Under the pieces are notes generated by a model. That model made no database searches, was not told the DNA's origin, and saw nothing but the letters and a program-made list of their open reading frames with translations. The position numbers were made by a program, and so were the translations under genes. This document shows, in pieces, positions 18,471 to 27,600 of a DNA stretch of 64,000 bases. The DNA comes from Rhodoferax sp. (GTDB taxonomy: Bacteria; Pseudomonadota; Gammaproteobacteria; Burkholderiales; Burkholderiaceae_C). Numbering within the stretch: position 1 is the stretch's first letter; each line of letters starts with the position of its first letter. Where the stretch lies: contig NZ_JAUYQD010000005.1 in NCBI RefSeq assembly GCF_030697375.1, positions 245,650 to 309,649 of the forward strand, given 5' to 3'.

Positions 18471-18541
18471 TTGTTGCTATTAAATTGATAGCTGCTTGCG
18501 CAATGTATATAAGGGCTAGAGGCTGATTTGATACTTGATGC
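18471..18541. repeat. 71-base interspersed repeat, copy A
   Basis: Matches 20150-20220 over 71 bases without gaps, differing at roughly ten positions. Shared blocks include GCTATTAAATT, ATAGCTGCTTGCGCA and AAGGGCT. It contains the short inverted repeat GCTAT/ATAGC around AAATTG-type sequence. Repeats of this look are, from memory, scattered between genes in Comamonadaceae genomes. Confidence 0.8.
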
Positions 18542-18746
18542 AAGGGCTCGGTTGCGCACCGGCAGGGATGGCGGGGCGGGCGGGGTGCCCCCGCACCACC
18601 GCCACGCTAGAATTTCAGCGAGCCATCGAGTGCTCTCGGTCGGAGGGGAAACTTGCAAACACCGCCAGCCGAACAGGTCGCAAGGACTAAATGCGGGTCG
18701 GCAGGGTCTTTGGCGCAACAAAACAATGGTTTGTTAGGGAGTAAAT

Positions 18747-19505
18747 ATGCCGTTTATTGGCCTTGGTCTACACATACTGGTCGCCCTGTTCTTTGCCGTC
18801 CATGCTCTGCGATCCGGCCAGCAGATTTACTGGCTCATTATTTTGTTCTCGTTTCCCTTGCTCGGCAGCATCGTCTATTTCTTAGCCATCTATCTTCCGA
18901 ACTCCAGGCTGGAGCATGGCGCAAGGAAGGTGGTCTCCGCCGCCGCCAGATCGCTTGATCCAAGCCGCGAGTTGCGTGAGGCACGCGCCGCTTTCGACTA
19001 CACCCCAACGGCGCAAAACCAGATGCGCCTTGCCTTGGCGCAATTGGAAGCTGGTGCCGCAGATGAGGCAGCAAACAACTACGAGGCCTGCCTTAGAGGG
19101 CCATTCGCCTCTGATCTGGAAATCAAGTTCTGCGCAGCGCGTGCGTTCGTAGAGTGCGGCAGGTATGCGCCGGCCATGGCGCATCTGGAGGAAATTCGCG
19201 CAACTGACGCCAACTTCAGAGCGGAACAGCTCAGTCTTCTCATGGCCCGTGCGCTCGCGGGTGCAGGGCGCAACCAAGATGCAAAGGCTGAGTTTGAAGC
19301 GGCGGCCAACCGTTTCGGCAGCTTCGAAGTGAACGCCGAGTACGCGGTGTGGGCGATGACTTCAGGCGACAGTCAAACGGCCGCAAAGCTACAAACCGAA
19401 CTTGCGCAGACCATGAAACACTGGAATAGGCACACCCGCGAGATGAATATGCATCTTGTTCGGCGCTTAAATGCAGCAAGCGATGTCGCGAGAAATGCAC
19501 CATAA
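18747..19505 (+). CDS. Membrane-anchored TPR-like protein
   Basis: A 252-residue protein. Two hydrophobic segments at the N-terminus (FIGLGLHILVALFFAVHA and YWLIILFSFPLLGSIVYFL) resemble the PLDc_N-type membrane hairpin. The rest is helical with TPR-like repeats: alternating A/L/Y-rich helices such as QNQMRLALAQLEAGAADEA, FCAARAFVECGRYAPAMAHL and LLMARALAGAGRNQDAKAEF. It is probably an inner-membrane protein with a cytoplasmic protein-binding domain. The ATG at 18747 has AGGGAG eight bases ahead. It stands alone on the plus strand and its function is unknown. Confidence 0.8.
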   Translation: MPFIGLGLHILVALFFAVHALRSGQQIYWLIILFSFPLLGSIVYFLAIYLPNSRLEHGARKVVSAAARSLDPSRELREARAAFDYTPTAQNQMRLALAQLEAGAADEAANNYEACLRGPFASDLEIKFCAARAFVECGRYAPAMAHLEEIRATDANFRAEQLSLLMARALAGAGRNQDAKAEFEAAANRFGSFEVNAEYAVWAMTSGDSQTAAKLQTELAQTMKHWNRHTREMNMHLVRRLNAASDVARNAP

Positions 19506-19704
19506 CCCACCATGCGATACATAACAGGACCCGATCGATCCACGCAAAGGCGACGTCGATATTGACCCATCGATTGCGGTTTTACTTCCCGTTGGACCAA
19601 TGCAAGGGCGAGTTTTTGGAAATGGTAAACGGGGCGGGGTCGGATGGGCGGGGACTGGAAACTGGGTTTACGGAAATGCGGTGCGCAGCCGGTCCAATCT
19701 GTCC
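19506..19704. other. Intergenic region, convergent gene ends
   Basis: About 200 bases between the TPR-like gene and the convergent ACT-domain gene. One frame stays open over 19530-19700 with a glycine-rich translation around GRVFGNGKRGGVGWAG but lacks a convincing start and ribosome site. I cannot say whether it is a gene remnant or chance. Confidence 0.35.
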
Positions 19705-20094
19705 TCAGACCGGAAGAACGCTGTGTCCAGCCCGTGTCAGCAATGCGGTGCCGCGTGGCATATCGGTGGTTTTGAGCAACAAGTGATCGCCATCATAGGT
19801 AGAGACAACGAACACCCCCAGTCCCGCTTCGGACAAGGGTTGGATGACGGACAGCACGATGCCGGTTTCGCCAAAGGCAAAGGGCCCCAGAAAACGCAAG
19901 GCAGTCCACTCCCGGTCGGCGGTCACGCCCTCAGGAACCCGTTGTTGTTCGCACAAGATGGACAGCTCATCCACATTGCGGCAAATCGACACAAAGCCGG
20001 GGCCGTCCGCCCAGTCCGGCAGCGCGTCCGTCGGTGCCAGGCGCGAGATGGCGTAATCGTTCGCCAATCGTTGCAAGCGGATGTTTTTGCCCAT
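19705..20094 (-). CDS. ACT-domain protein (CASTOR/ACT_7-like)
   Basis: A 129-residue protein with the layout of small ACT-domain proteins annotated as CASTOR-like: an N-terminal strand pair, then a conserved LSILCEQQRVPEGV, the WTALRFLGPFAFGETGIVL core, and a final GVFVVSTYDGDHLLLK strand. Proteins of this family are thought to bind small ligands such as amino acids; no substrate can be read here. ATG at 20094. A copy of the 71-base repeat lies between it and the AmpG-like gene upstream, so co-transcription is uncertain. Confidence 0.82.
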   Translation of the reverse strand: MGKNIRLQRLANDYAISRLAPTDALPDWADGPGFVSICRNVDELSILCEQQRVPEGVTADREWTALRFLGPFAFGETGIVLSVIQPLSEAGLGVFVVSTYDGDHLLLKTTDMPRGTALLTRAGHSVLPV

Positions 20095-20149
20095 GTGATT
20101 TCTATTTGTGCGGTAAAGAATGGAGTTGGCAAAAAAAACAGTGTGGCTG

Positions 20150-20220
20150 TTTTTGCTATTAAATTAATAGCTGCTTGCGCACTGTATTCAAGGGCTGGAG
20201 GCCAATTTGACCCTTGATGC
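20150..20220. repeat. 71-base interspersed repeat, copy B
   Basis: Second copy of the repeat at 18471-18541, same orientation. It covers the 3' end of the AmpG-like gene and supplies that gene's last residues and stop codon (20188-20190). Confidence 0.8.
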
Positions 20221-21543
20221 CAGCCACACCAGCGCCAGCACCGGCACCCCCATACATGCGGTGGCGGTGAAGAAGCTGCCGTAGCCGAAATGGTCCACGT
20301 ACACGCCGGAGTAGCCCGCCACGAATTTGGGCAGCAGCAGCATCATGGAGCTGAACATGGCGTACTGGGTGGCCGAGTAGTCCACATTGGTCAGGGACGA
20401 GAGGTAGGCGATGAAGGCGGCCGAGGCGATGCCGCTGGCCAGGTTGTCGGCCGAGATCACCCAGACCAGGGCCTGGACGTCATGCCCGCGCGAGGCCAGC
20501 CAGACGAACAGCAAATTGCTGGCCGCGCTCAGCGCCGCACCCAGCATCAGCACCCGCATCACCCCGATGCGCAACGACAAAACGCCTCCGACAAAGGCGC
20601 CCACCAGCGTCATGATGACGCCAAAGACCTTGGTCACCGCCGCCACTTCGTCCTTGCTGAAACCCATGTCCACGTAAAACGGGTTGGCCATGATGCCCAT
20701 CACCACGTCGCTGATGCGGTAGGTGGCGATCAGCGCCAGGATCAGGACCGCTTGCCAGCGGTAGCGGGTGAGGAACTCGGCAAAGGGTTCCACCAGCGCG
20801 CTTTTGAGCCACTCGGCCGCGTTTTTGGACGGGGGCAGGGCGCGCCGCGCCGGTTCGGGCGAGAACAGCACGGTCAATACACCGGGCAACATGCTCAGCG
20901 CCATCACCAGGTAGGCGGTTTGCCAGGCGCCTTGCTGGTAGCCGGCGGCCGCACCGGCCACAGCGCCAGGCACTTCGGCCCGGGCGGCAATCCACAGGGC
21001 ACCGGCGCCGGCCCAGATCATGGCCAGGCGGTAGCCGGTCTGGTAGGTGGCGGCCAGCGCGGCCTGGTGTTCGGTGTCGGCGGACTCGATGCGAAAGGCG
21101 TCCAGCGCAATGTCCTGGGTGGCGGAGCCAAAGGCCACGGCCACGGCGCACCACACGATGGGGGCCAAGGCCTGTTGCGGGTCGGTCAGTGCCATCATCA
21201 CCAGCGCCCCCATGATGACGGCCTGCGACACCAGCAGCCAGCTGCGCCGCCGCCCCAGCAGGCGGGTCAGCACCGGAATGGGCATGCGGTCCACCAGCGG
21301 GGACCAGACCCACTTGAAGCCATAGGCCAGGCCGACCCAGCTCAAAAAGCCAATCGTGGTGCGGTCGATGCCGGCCTCGCGCAGCCAAAAGCTCAGGGTG
21401 CCGAAGACCAGCAGCAAGGGCAGTCCGGCGGAAAACCCCAGGGACAGCATGCGCAGCGAGGCCGGCTCCAGGTACACCTTGAGGGTGGCGCCCCAGCTGA
21501 GCTTGGTGGTGTTTTGTGCCGTGTTCGGCGTGGAAATAGTCAT
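20188..21543 (-). CDS. AmpG-like MFS permease
   Basis: A 451-residue polytopic membrane protein of the AmpG family, which imports anhydro-muropeptides from cell-wall turnover in enterobacteria. Characteristic stretches are LGFSAGLPLLLVFGTLSFWL, WVGLAYGFKWVWSPLVDRMP, SATQDIALDAFRIE and YRISDVVMGIMANPFYVDMG. Twelve to fourteen membrane segments are expected. The ATG is at 21543. Its last codons and stop come from the 71-base repeat, so the native C-terminus may have been altered by that repeat. It is divergent from the M48 gene. Substrate is inferred from family only. Confidence 0.88.
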   Translation of the reverse strand: MTISTPNTAQNTTKLSWGATLKVYLEPASLRMLSLGFSAGLPLLLVFGTLSFWLREAGIDRTTIGFLSWVGLAYGFKWVWSPLVDRMPIPVLTRLLGRRRSWLLVSQAVIMGALVMMALTDPQQALAPIVWCAVAVAFGSATQDIALDAFRIESADTEHQAALAATYQTGYRLAMIWAGAGALWIAARAEVPGAVAGAAAGYQQGAWQTAYLVMALSMLPGVLTVLFSPEPARRALPPSKNAAEWLKSALVEPFAEFLTRYRWQAVLILALIATYRISDVVMGIMANPFYVDMGFSKDEVAAVTKVFGVIMTLVGAFVGGVLSLRIGVMRVLMLGAALSAASNLLFVWLASRGHDVQALVWVISADNLASGIASAAFIAYLSSLTNVDYSATQYAMFSSMMLLLPKFVAGYSGVYVDHFGYGSFFTATACMGVPVLALVWLASRVKLASSP

Positions 21544-21605
21544 AGGGGAATAATACTGTGGTGTCTACAGGCATGCACATGCCTGCGCAATAGGGGAGTT
21601 TGTCC

Positions 21606-22448
21606 ATGGGATCGCGGTTTTTGGCGTCGGATAGAAGAACAGGGGTGGCCACCGTGTGCTTGCGTCTGCTGTTGGTGTTGCCTTTGGCAACCCAGGCAGT
21701 CCATGCCCGCGAAGGCGTGGAAGTGGGGGGCAACTCGGCCTTTGCCAAGCTGGTGCCTGCCGAACAGGTGGAGCGCTCGGCCACGCAGCAGTACGCGCAG
21801 ATGCTGAGCCAGGCCACCAGCAAGAACGCCCTGGCATCCAAGGATGACGCGCAATTGCAGCGCTTGCGGGCCATCGCCCGGAAAATCATTCCGTTCGCCC
21901 AAGAGTGGAACCCCCGCGCCAAGGACTGGCGTTGGGAGGTCAACCTGCTGGACTCCAAGCAGGTCAACGCCTTTTGCATGCCCGGCGGCAAGATCGCTTT
22001 TTACAGCGGCATTCTGCAAAAGCTCAAACTCACCGACGACGAGGTCGCCATGGTGATGGGCCACGAAATCGCCCACGCCCTGCGCGAGCACGCCCGTGAG
22101 CGCATGGGCAAGAACGCCGCCACCGGCATTGGCGCGAGTTTGCTCAGCCAGGTCTTGGGCCTGGGGCAGGTCGGGCAGACCGTGACCAACTACGGCGCGC
22201 AGTTGCTGACCCTGGAGTTCAGCCGCGAGGATGAATCCGAGGCCGACCTGGTGGGCATGGAGCTGGCCGCCCGCGCCGGCTACAACCCCCGCGCCGGTGT
22301 CACCTTGTGGCAGAAAATGGGCGCCGCCAATGGCTCGGGCCCGCCGCAGTGGTTGTCCACCCACCCGTCTGGCAGCTCACGCATCGCCGAGATTGAGGCC
22401 AACCTGCCCAAAGTGGTGCCCTTGTACGAACGCGCCAAACGGCAATAA
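21606..22448 (+). CDS. M48-family metallopeptidase, exported
   Basis: A 280-residue zinc peptidase of the M48 (BepA/LoiP/HtpX-like) family with a signal peptide (basic start, then VCLRLLLVLPLATQAVHA). The zinc motif HEIAH is in VMGHEIAHALREHAR near residue 155, and the third ligand Glu is in EDESEADLVG near 210. It probably acts in the periplasm on outer-membrane or misfolded proteins. ATG at 21606 is preceded by AGGGGAG at a suitable distance; a TTG six bases upstream is less likely. It lacks the TPR domain found in BepA. Confidence 0.92.
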   Translation: MGSRFLASDRRTGVATVCLRLLLVLPLATQAVHAREGVEVGGNSAFAKLVPAEQVERSATQQYAQMLSQATSKNALASKDDAQLQRLRAIARKIIPFAQEWNPRAKDWRWEVNLLDSKQVNAFCMPGGKIAFYSGILQKLKLTDDEVAMVMGHEIAHALREHARERMGKNAATGIGASLLSQVLGLGQVGQTVTNYGAQLLTLEFSREDESEADLVGMELAARAGYNPRAGVTLWQKMGAANGSGPPQWLSTHPSGSSRIAEIEANLPKVVPLYERAKRQ

Positions 22449-22488
22449 AGGGGCGCATGGAGTTTTGATGCACTTTGAATGCCTTTTA

Positions 22489-22505
22489 TGCACAAAACAT
22501 GTGCA
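22489..22505. promoter_or_regulatory. Short inverted repeat upstream of the TPP enzyme gene
   Basis: TGCACA and TGTGCA flank AAACA in the 135-base gap between the M48 and TPP-enzyme genes; further TGCAC half-site-like copies lie just upstream. It could be an operator or a weak hairpin. No T-run follows, so a terminator is unlikely. Confidence 0.3.
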
Positions 22506-22583
22506 AAGGGGGTAAGAGGGTGCCAAGAACGGCTGCCTTGTGCATGGCTTTGGACGAATAATTTTGGGATTGCAACCAAAGCG

Positions 22584-24383
22584 ATGGACCTCTCCATGAC
22601 GATGACGCCTTACGAACAAAATTTCGGTGCCGACTACCAGCATTCCTTGGTCAGCCTGGGCCAAGCCATGCGCCAGATCATCCGGCACTTCGGTGTCGAT
22701 ACCCTGTATGGCGTGGGTGGTGACTTTGCGGCCAACCTGATTGCCGCCTTGGACCAGGAGGGCCTCACCGTGCTGCCTTCCAGCAATGAAATGCACGCCG
22801 GCTTTTGCGCCTGCGCCCAGGCCGAGCTGGAGGGCATCGGTTTTTGCCTGACCACCTACACGGTGGGCTCTCTGCCCTGTGCCACCGCCGCCGCCCTGGC
22901 CAAGACCGAAGGGCTGCCGGTGGTCTTTATCTCCGGCGCCCCTGGTGAAGACGAGGTGCACCAGTCAGGCATCCACCACATGGTGCAGCCCGGCAACAGC
23001 TGGCGTGCCGAATACGACGCTGCCCTGCACGCCTTTGCCGCCATGGGCATCCGCAGCGAGCGCCTGCAGGGCGACCGCTCCCGGGGCCAGCCGAATATCT
23101 CGGCCTTCCGCTTTTTTGAACTGGTCAAGCACGCCTGGCTGCACCGCGAGCCGGTGTTTATCGAAGTGCCGCGCAACCTGGTGTTTGCCCTGACCCAGCC
23201 TTTGGCGCTACCCGCCCTGGACCACTTGGCCGGACCGGACCTGGTGTTTGCCGGGCTGGAGGCGGTGCTGGGCACCATCGTCCAAAAACTGCAGCAGGCC
23301 CGTGCACCGCTGGTCTACTTTGGGGTGCAGGTGCGACGCAACCCGGAGCTGACGCGCCTGATGCACGCGTTTTGCCACCGCTTCCAGATTCCCTATGTCA
23401 GCGACTGGTTTGCCAAGGGCGCGGTGGATGAAACCGACCCCCTGTGCCTGGGCAGCTACAACGGCGCCTTCAGCGACCCGGCCATCCGCCGCCACATCGA
23501 GTCCCACACCGACTACGTGCTGGACCTGGGCAGCAGCATCATTGCCCAGGACACCGCCAGCGCCTTCCATACCGGCACGCATTTCATCGCTGATTTCAAG
23601 AACAAGACGGTGGTCAAGTCCACCGTGCCGCGCGAGGCCGAATTGGTCCGCATCGTGCAAGGCCTGCTGGACGCCGACTTGCCCGTCTACGGCTTCCAGG
23701 CCCCTGCAAAGCAGGCGCCTGCGCTGGCACCCGAGGCCAAATTCGACTTCCATGTGCTGGTCGATGTGATCAATCAGGTGCAGGGGGAACAAGACTTCGG
23801 CACCGCCTTTGTGCCGGAAGTCGGCAATTCCTTTTTTGCCAGTTTTGGGCTGCGCCCTAAGGCCACGGAGATGGGCATCAACTGGCTGGCCAACCCCTGG
23901 TACGCGGCCATGGGCACCTCGCTGCCCTATGCGCGGGTGGCGGCCGAAGCCATCCGCCGCCGCAAGAGCTCGGACCGCACCGTGGTGCTCACCGGGGACG
24001 GAGGGTTCCACTTCCAGCTCAATGAGTTGATCCATTTCCAGAAGCAGGCGCTGCCGGTCACCATCGTCTACATGCGCAACGACATTTTCCACCTGGGCAA
24101 AAGCGGCGATGGGCCGATTTACCACTGCTCGACCCGCACCTTCGACGTGCTGCAGCTGGTGCGGGCCTATGGCGGCGAAGGCAAGCGCTGCGAAACCATC
24201 GGCGAGTTCTCAGACTACTACCGCCGCTGCCTGGAAGAGAACACCGGCATCCGCCTGATCGAAGTGCCTTGCGCACAAGACCCGCAGTACCAGTGCCGCG
24301 AGATCACTTTGCTGAACCTGTATATCCAATCCCGCAACGGCAATCCCGAGGCCACGCGCCAGTGGCGGGAGCTCAGCCGGTAG
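22584..24383 (+). CDS. Thiamine-diphosphate-dependent decarboxylase-like enzyme (indolepyruvate/pyruvate decarboxylase family)
   Basis: A protein of about 599 residues with the three-domain layout of TPP enzymes. The N-terminal Pyr domain has the cofactor-activating Glu in PSSNEMHAGFCA. A middle domain follows, then a C-terminal PP domain with GDGGFHFQLNELIHF and, about 25 residues later, MRND, where the Mg-binding motif usually ends in N-N or N-D. Overall it resembles indolepyruvate/phenylpyruvate and pyruvate decarboxylases more than acetolactate synthases. The ATG at 22584 (or 22596) fits the family; an in-frame ATG at 22479 would add an atypical Cys-rich leader. Substrate unknown. Confidence 0.82.
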   Translation: MDLSMTMTPYEQNFGADYQHSLVSLGQAMRQIIRHFGVDTLYGVGGDFAANLIAALDQEGLTVLPSSNEMHAGFCACAQAELEGIGFCLTTYTVGSLPCATAAALAKTEGLPVVFISGAPGEDEVHQSGIHHMVQPGNSWRAEYDAALHAFAAMGIRSERLQGDRSRGQPNISAFRFFELVKHAWLHREPVFIEVPRNLVFALTQPLALPALDHLAGPDLVFAGLEAVLGTIVQKLQQARAPLVYFGVQVRRNPELTRLMHAFCHRFQIPYVSDWFAKGAVDETDPLCLGSYNGAFSDPAIRRHIESHTDYVLDLGSSIIAQDTASAFHTGTHFIADFKNKTVVKSTVPREAELVRIVQGLLDADLPVYGFQAPAKQAPALAPEAKFDFHVLVDVINQVQGEQDFGTAFVPEVGNSFFASFGLRPKATEMGINWLANPWYAAMGTSLPYARVAAEAIRRRKSSDRTVVLTGDGGFHFQLNELIHFQKQALPVTIVYMRNDIFHLGKSGDGPIYHCSTRTFDVLQLVRAYGGEGKRCETIGEFSDYYRRCLEENTGIRLIEVPCAQDPQYQCREITLLNLYIQSRNGNPEATRQWRELSR

Positions 24384-24641
24384 ACCTGCAGCCCAGGGTT
24401 CCCAACCACCAGGATCGCTGCATGGCCCCACCCAAACCTGCGACTTAGCAAAAAAAGCCGAAAAAATGTTTCAGGGATATGACGAATCCGCAAATTTTCG
24501 TCATGACGCAGATCAATGTTGGTGGACTTCCGGGTCAAAAAAATCGACAATATCGGGAGGATCCTCTGGATTTTTGCGCGCGGTAATTCTGCGGTTTGGT
24601 TGCCAGTCTGGCGATGTGTCAGGAACTTGATGGGGTAGGAA
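24384..24641. other. Leader region of the giant gene
   Basis: A 258-base gap, locally richer in A/T than its surroundings, with runs of A at about 24450-24466 and 24537-24541. A perfect 8-base inverted repeat (ATGACGAA at 24479 and TTCGTCAT at 24497) with a 10-base loop may be an operator. A TAG in frame at 24636-24638 fixes the giant gene's start at or after 24639. No terminator for the TPP gene is obvious. Confidence 0.55.
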
Positions 24642-27600
24642 ATGAAGGCTGTAAAAAAATCAGTGGCGTCACGTATCGGTGATGCAATGCGCCGCGATGC
24701 CTTTCGGATTGAGCCTCTTGAACCCCGTGTTCTGATGTCAGCCGACCCAGTGTTCGGTCCCCTGCTGATCACCCTGCCGCCGGACAAGGACGATATCCAG
24801 AGCATCACCGCCGCCTATGCTGCGGCGCAGCAAGCCAACGGCCCCTCCATTTCGGTGCCGTTAATGGCACGTTTGCTGGCAAGCCCCGCAGCCAACAGCG
24901 CTGCAGAAACCTTTGCGGTGGATGCGGTGCTGTTCGACATGGGGCAAATGGCTGCACAGGCCGGCTTCATGGATGCGTCCTTGCGGGTTGCGGCCAACGA
25001 GGTTCTGGGCGGCAGCGGCTCCATGGATATCTCGCTCTTCAACACGGGCGTGGTCAGCCCCGGTTATTCCCCCGGCGTTTTGAACGTGGCCAGTTACAGC
25101 CAGGCGGCCAATGGCACTTTGCAAATCGAAATTGGTGGAAGCACTGCGGGCACCGGCGATGGGCACTATGACCAAATCAATGCAAGCGGTGCAGCGGCCC
25201 TGGACGGTACCTTGTCCCTGTCTTTGATCAACGGCTACCGCCCCCAGGATGGTGACACCTTCACCATCATGAACTACGGCTCGGTCACCGGCAAGTTTGA
25301 CGTGGGCTCCGGCCTGCTCAAGACAGGTGATGGCCTGTACTTTGAGGTCAACCAGGGCGCCACCAGCTTGGTGCTCACGGCGCACAGCATTGACCCTTCC
25401 ATTGGTTTCATTCTGGATGCGGTGGACAACGCACCCACCGACCAGATCGGGCAATGGCTGAACTTCGACTATTTTCAGGATGTCTCACCGATCAGCTTCA
25501 CCGGAAGTCTCGACATCGGCGGAAACCTGAGCGCCCAAGGGCTCTTTACGCTGGGCTACGACGCCGACGAAAGCCTGACCCCGGTGGGTGGCAGTGCCCT
25601 GAACACCAATGTCTGGACCCTCAGCGCCAGCAACCTCAATGCGTTTTTGGGCGTATCGGGCAAAGGGCTGGCGCTGACTGGCCTGGACCTGGACCTGGCG
25701 TTTGTGCAGGCCGATGCGGCTGGCGCGGGTTATGGGTGGGTGCTGGGCAAAGGACAGGTCGATAGTGCTGCCATCAGTGGCCTGAGTGGTGTGACTCTGC
25801 AGGGCAGCAACTTGGCGCTGGACTTCAATTTGGGGTATGGCAACTTGGCCGGCGGGGCTGCGAACGATGCCTTGCTCAACCTGAGCACCCATGCCATCAC
25901 CGTGGGCGCCAGCATTTTCAACGCCGATGGCGCGGGTGGCGAGTACCTGTTGGTCTCGGGTACCTTGGCGGGGGCGGTGGGCGATGTATCGCTGACCGCC
26001 ACCGTGGGGGTGTCGGTGCTGGGCAGCGACTTTGTCATGGCGGGCCAGGGCGTGGCCGCCAGCCTGTCTGCGGGTGGCATGTCGGTAGGCGTCAGCAACG
26101 GCGCTTTTGGACTGGTGTCCGGCAACGCCGGGCTGCTGTTCGAGGCCACCGGCGCACTGTCGCTGGCCGGCGGTGGCTTTGCCAGCGCCAGTGCAGAAGC
26201 TGCCCGGGTGGTCATCAACCGCACCGGCGCGCTGCAGACCGGGCGGGTGCTGAGCTTTGCGGGTGACTTTAGCTACACCTTTGGTGAGGTTGCGGCTTCC
26301 AGCAACCTGCAGGCCGTCAGTGTCGTGGGTCTGGCGGCGTCTCTGGGTTCTGGTTTGAGTGTGGGGGGGAGCTTTTTCTTTGAGAAAGATGCGACGGCCA
26401 ACACCATGCGTGTGGTGGCACAGGGCGCATCCGCCCAGATCGCAGCGGGCAGCTTCCACATCGGTGTGCAGCAGGCCCAGTTGGGCTTGTCCATTTCCGC
26501 TGCGGGCCGGGTGCTGGAAGCCCGCGGCGCTGTCAGTGCCGGTTTGGGCGACGACATCTCCCTGTCGGCCAGTCAGGTGAGCTTGCGTCTGAATGAAACC
26601 AGCACCGACGCCAGTGGCGTGGCCATTTCAGCGGCCGGACAGGCCTATACCTATGGCAGTGCATTGGAAGCCGGCGTTCGCGAGTTGTCCATTGTGGGGG
26701 CCGAACTGTCCCTGGCGGGTTTTGTGCAGGCCTCCGGGTCTTTGGCCGTGCGTTGGGCGGGGCAGCCTGCCACGCTCAATCTGGCCGACGGCACCACCCG
26801 GTCCGCGAACCAGATTTGGGTCGCAGGCACCGGTTTGTCTGCGGCGGTAGGTCTCCATGCGGGTGAACCCGCGTTTGTGGGGCTCAACGCAACGGGCCTT
26901 GAGTTTGTGCTCGGTTTGTTTTCCGACACGGCGAATACGGCCAACCAGTGGACCAGCCTTACCGGCACCATGGGGGGCGCCAGTCTGTCAGGCCTGTCGG
27001 GGGTGACCTTGGCAGCCAGTGCCCTTGCGCTGACCTACAACAAGGCATCTTCTGGCCAGCAGGTGGCGGATTTCTCTGGCGACCACGCCATGGGCATCAC
27101 GGTTGCGGGCAAAACCCTGAACCTCACCGCAGACGGTAGCAAGGGTGCACTCTTGCAGGCCAGTGGCCAACTTAACCTGGATGTGTTTGGATTTTTCCAG
27201 ACCAGTGGACAGTTGGCGATCGAAAAGAAAACCCAGGGTGTGACCCTGGGGGATGGCAGTGTGGTGCTGACCCAGATGCTGGCGATTGGGGGCCAGGACC
27301 TGGGCGCCTTTGTGGGAATGGACGGCGGCCAATCCAATGAAATGGGCTTGCGCGTCAGTGGAGCCGAGTTTGGCTTGGTGGTGGCCAGTGACCAGGCCGA
27401 CCCGGCGCGACGCTGGACCAGCTTGCAAGCCAGTGCATCCGCAGCAGAATTAAAAGGCGTCTCTGGCCTGACGATGGCCGCGACCGATCTGCAAATCAAT
27501 GTCAACCGGGCCGCGCTGGATGGCAGTCTGATTGACTACCTGTCCGCGCCGCTGGAAGTGGCCAACGATGCGGACGGTGGATCACTCCGCCTGGACATGG

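Larger units (their letters stand above)
18190..18746. other. 557-base intergenic region between divergent genes
   Basis: This holds the regulatory sites of the biosynthetic operon (18306-18393) and one copy of a 71-base repeat (18471-18541). Bases 18542-18746 lead to the TPR-like gene; I see only a ribosome site (TTAGGGAGTAAAT before the ATG at 18747) and no recognisable RNA or riboswitch there, though the stretch 18620-18720 is GC-rich and could fold. Confidence 0.6.

Noticed and set aside
18600..18746. Possible structured RNA or riboswitch upstream of the TPR-like gene
   Set aside because: The GC-rich stretch can form short pairings, but I could not match it to any riboswitch, SRP, 6S or tRNA pattern.
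22479..22583. Upstream start for the TPP enzyme
   Set aside because: It would add 35 residues rich in Cys and Trp that do not fit the family N-terminus; the region also holds an inverted repeat that looks regulatory.
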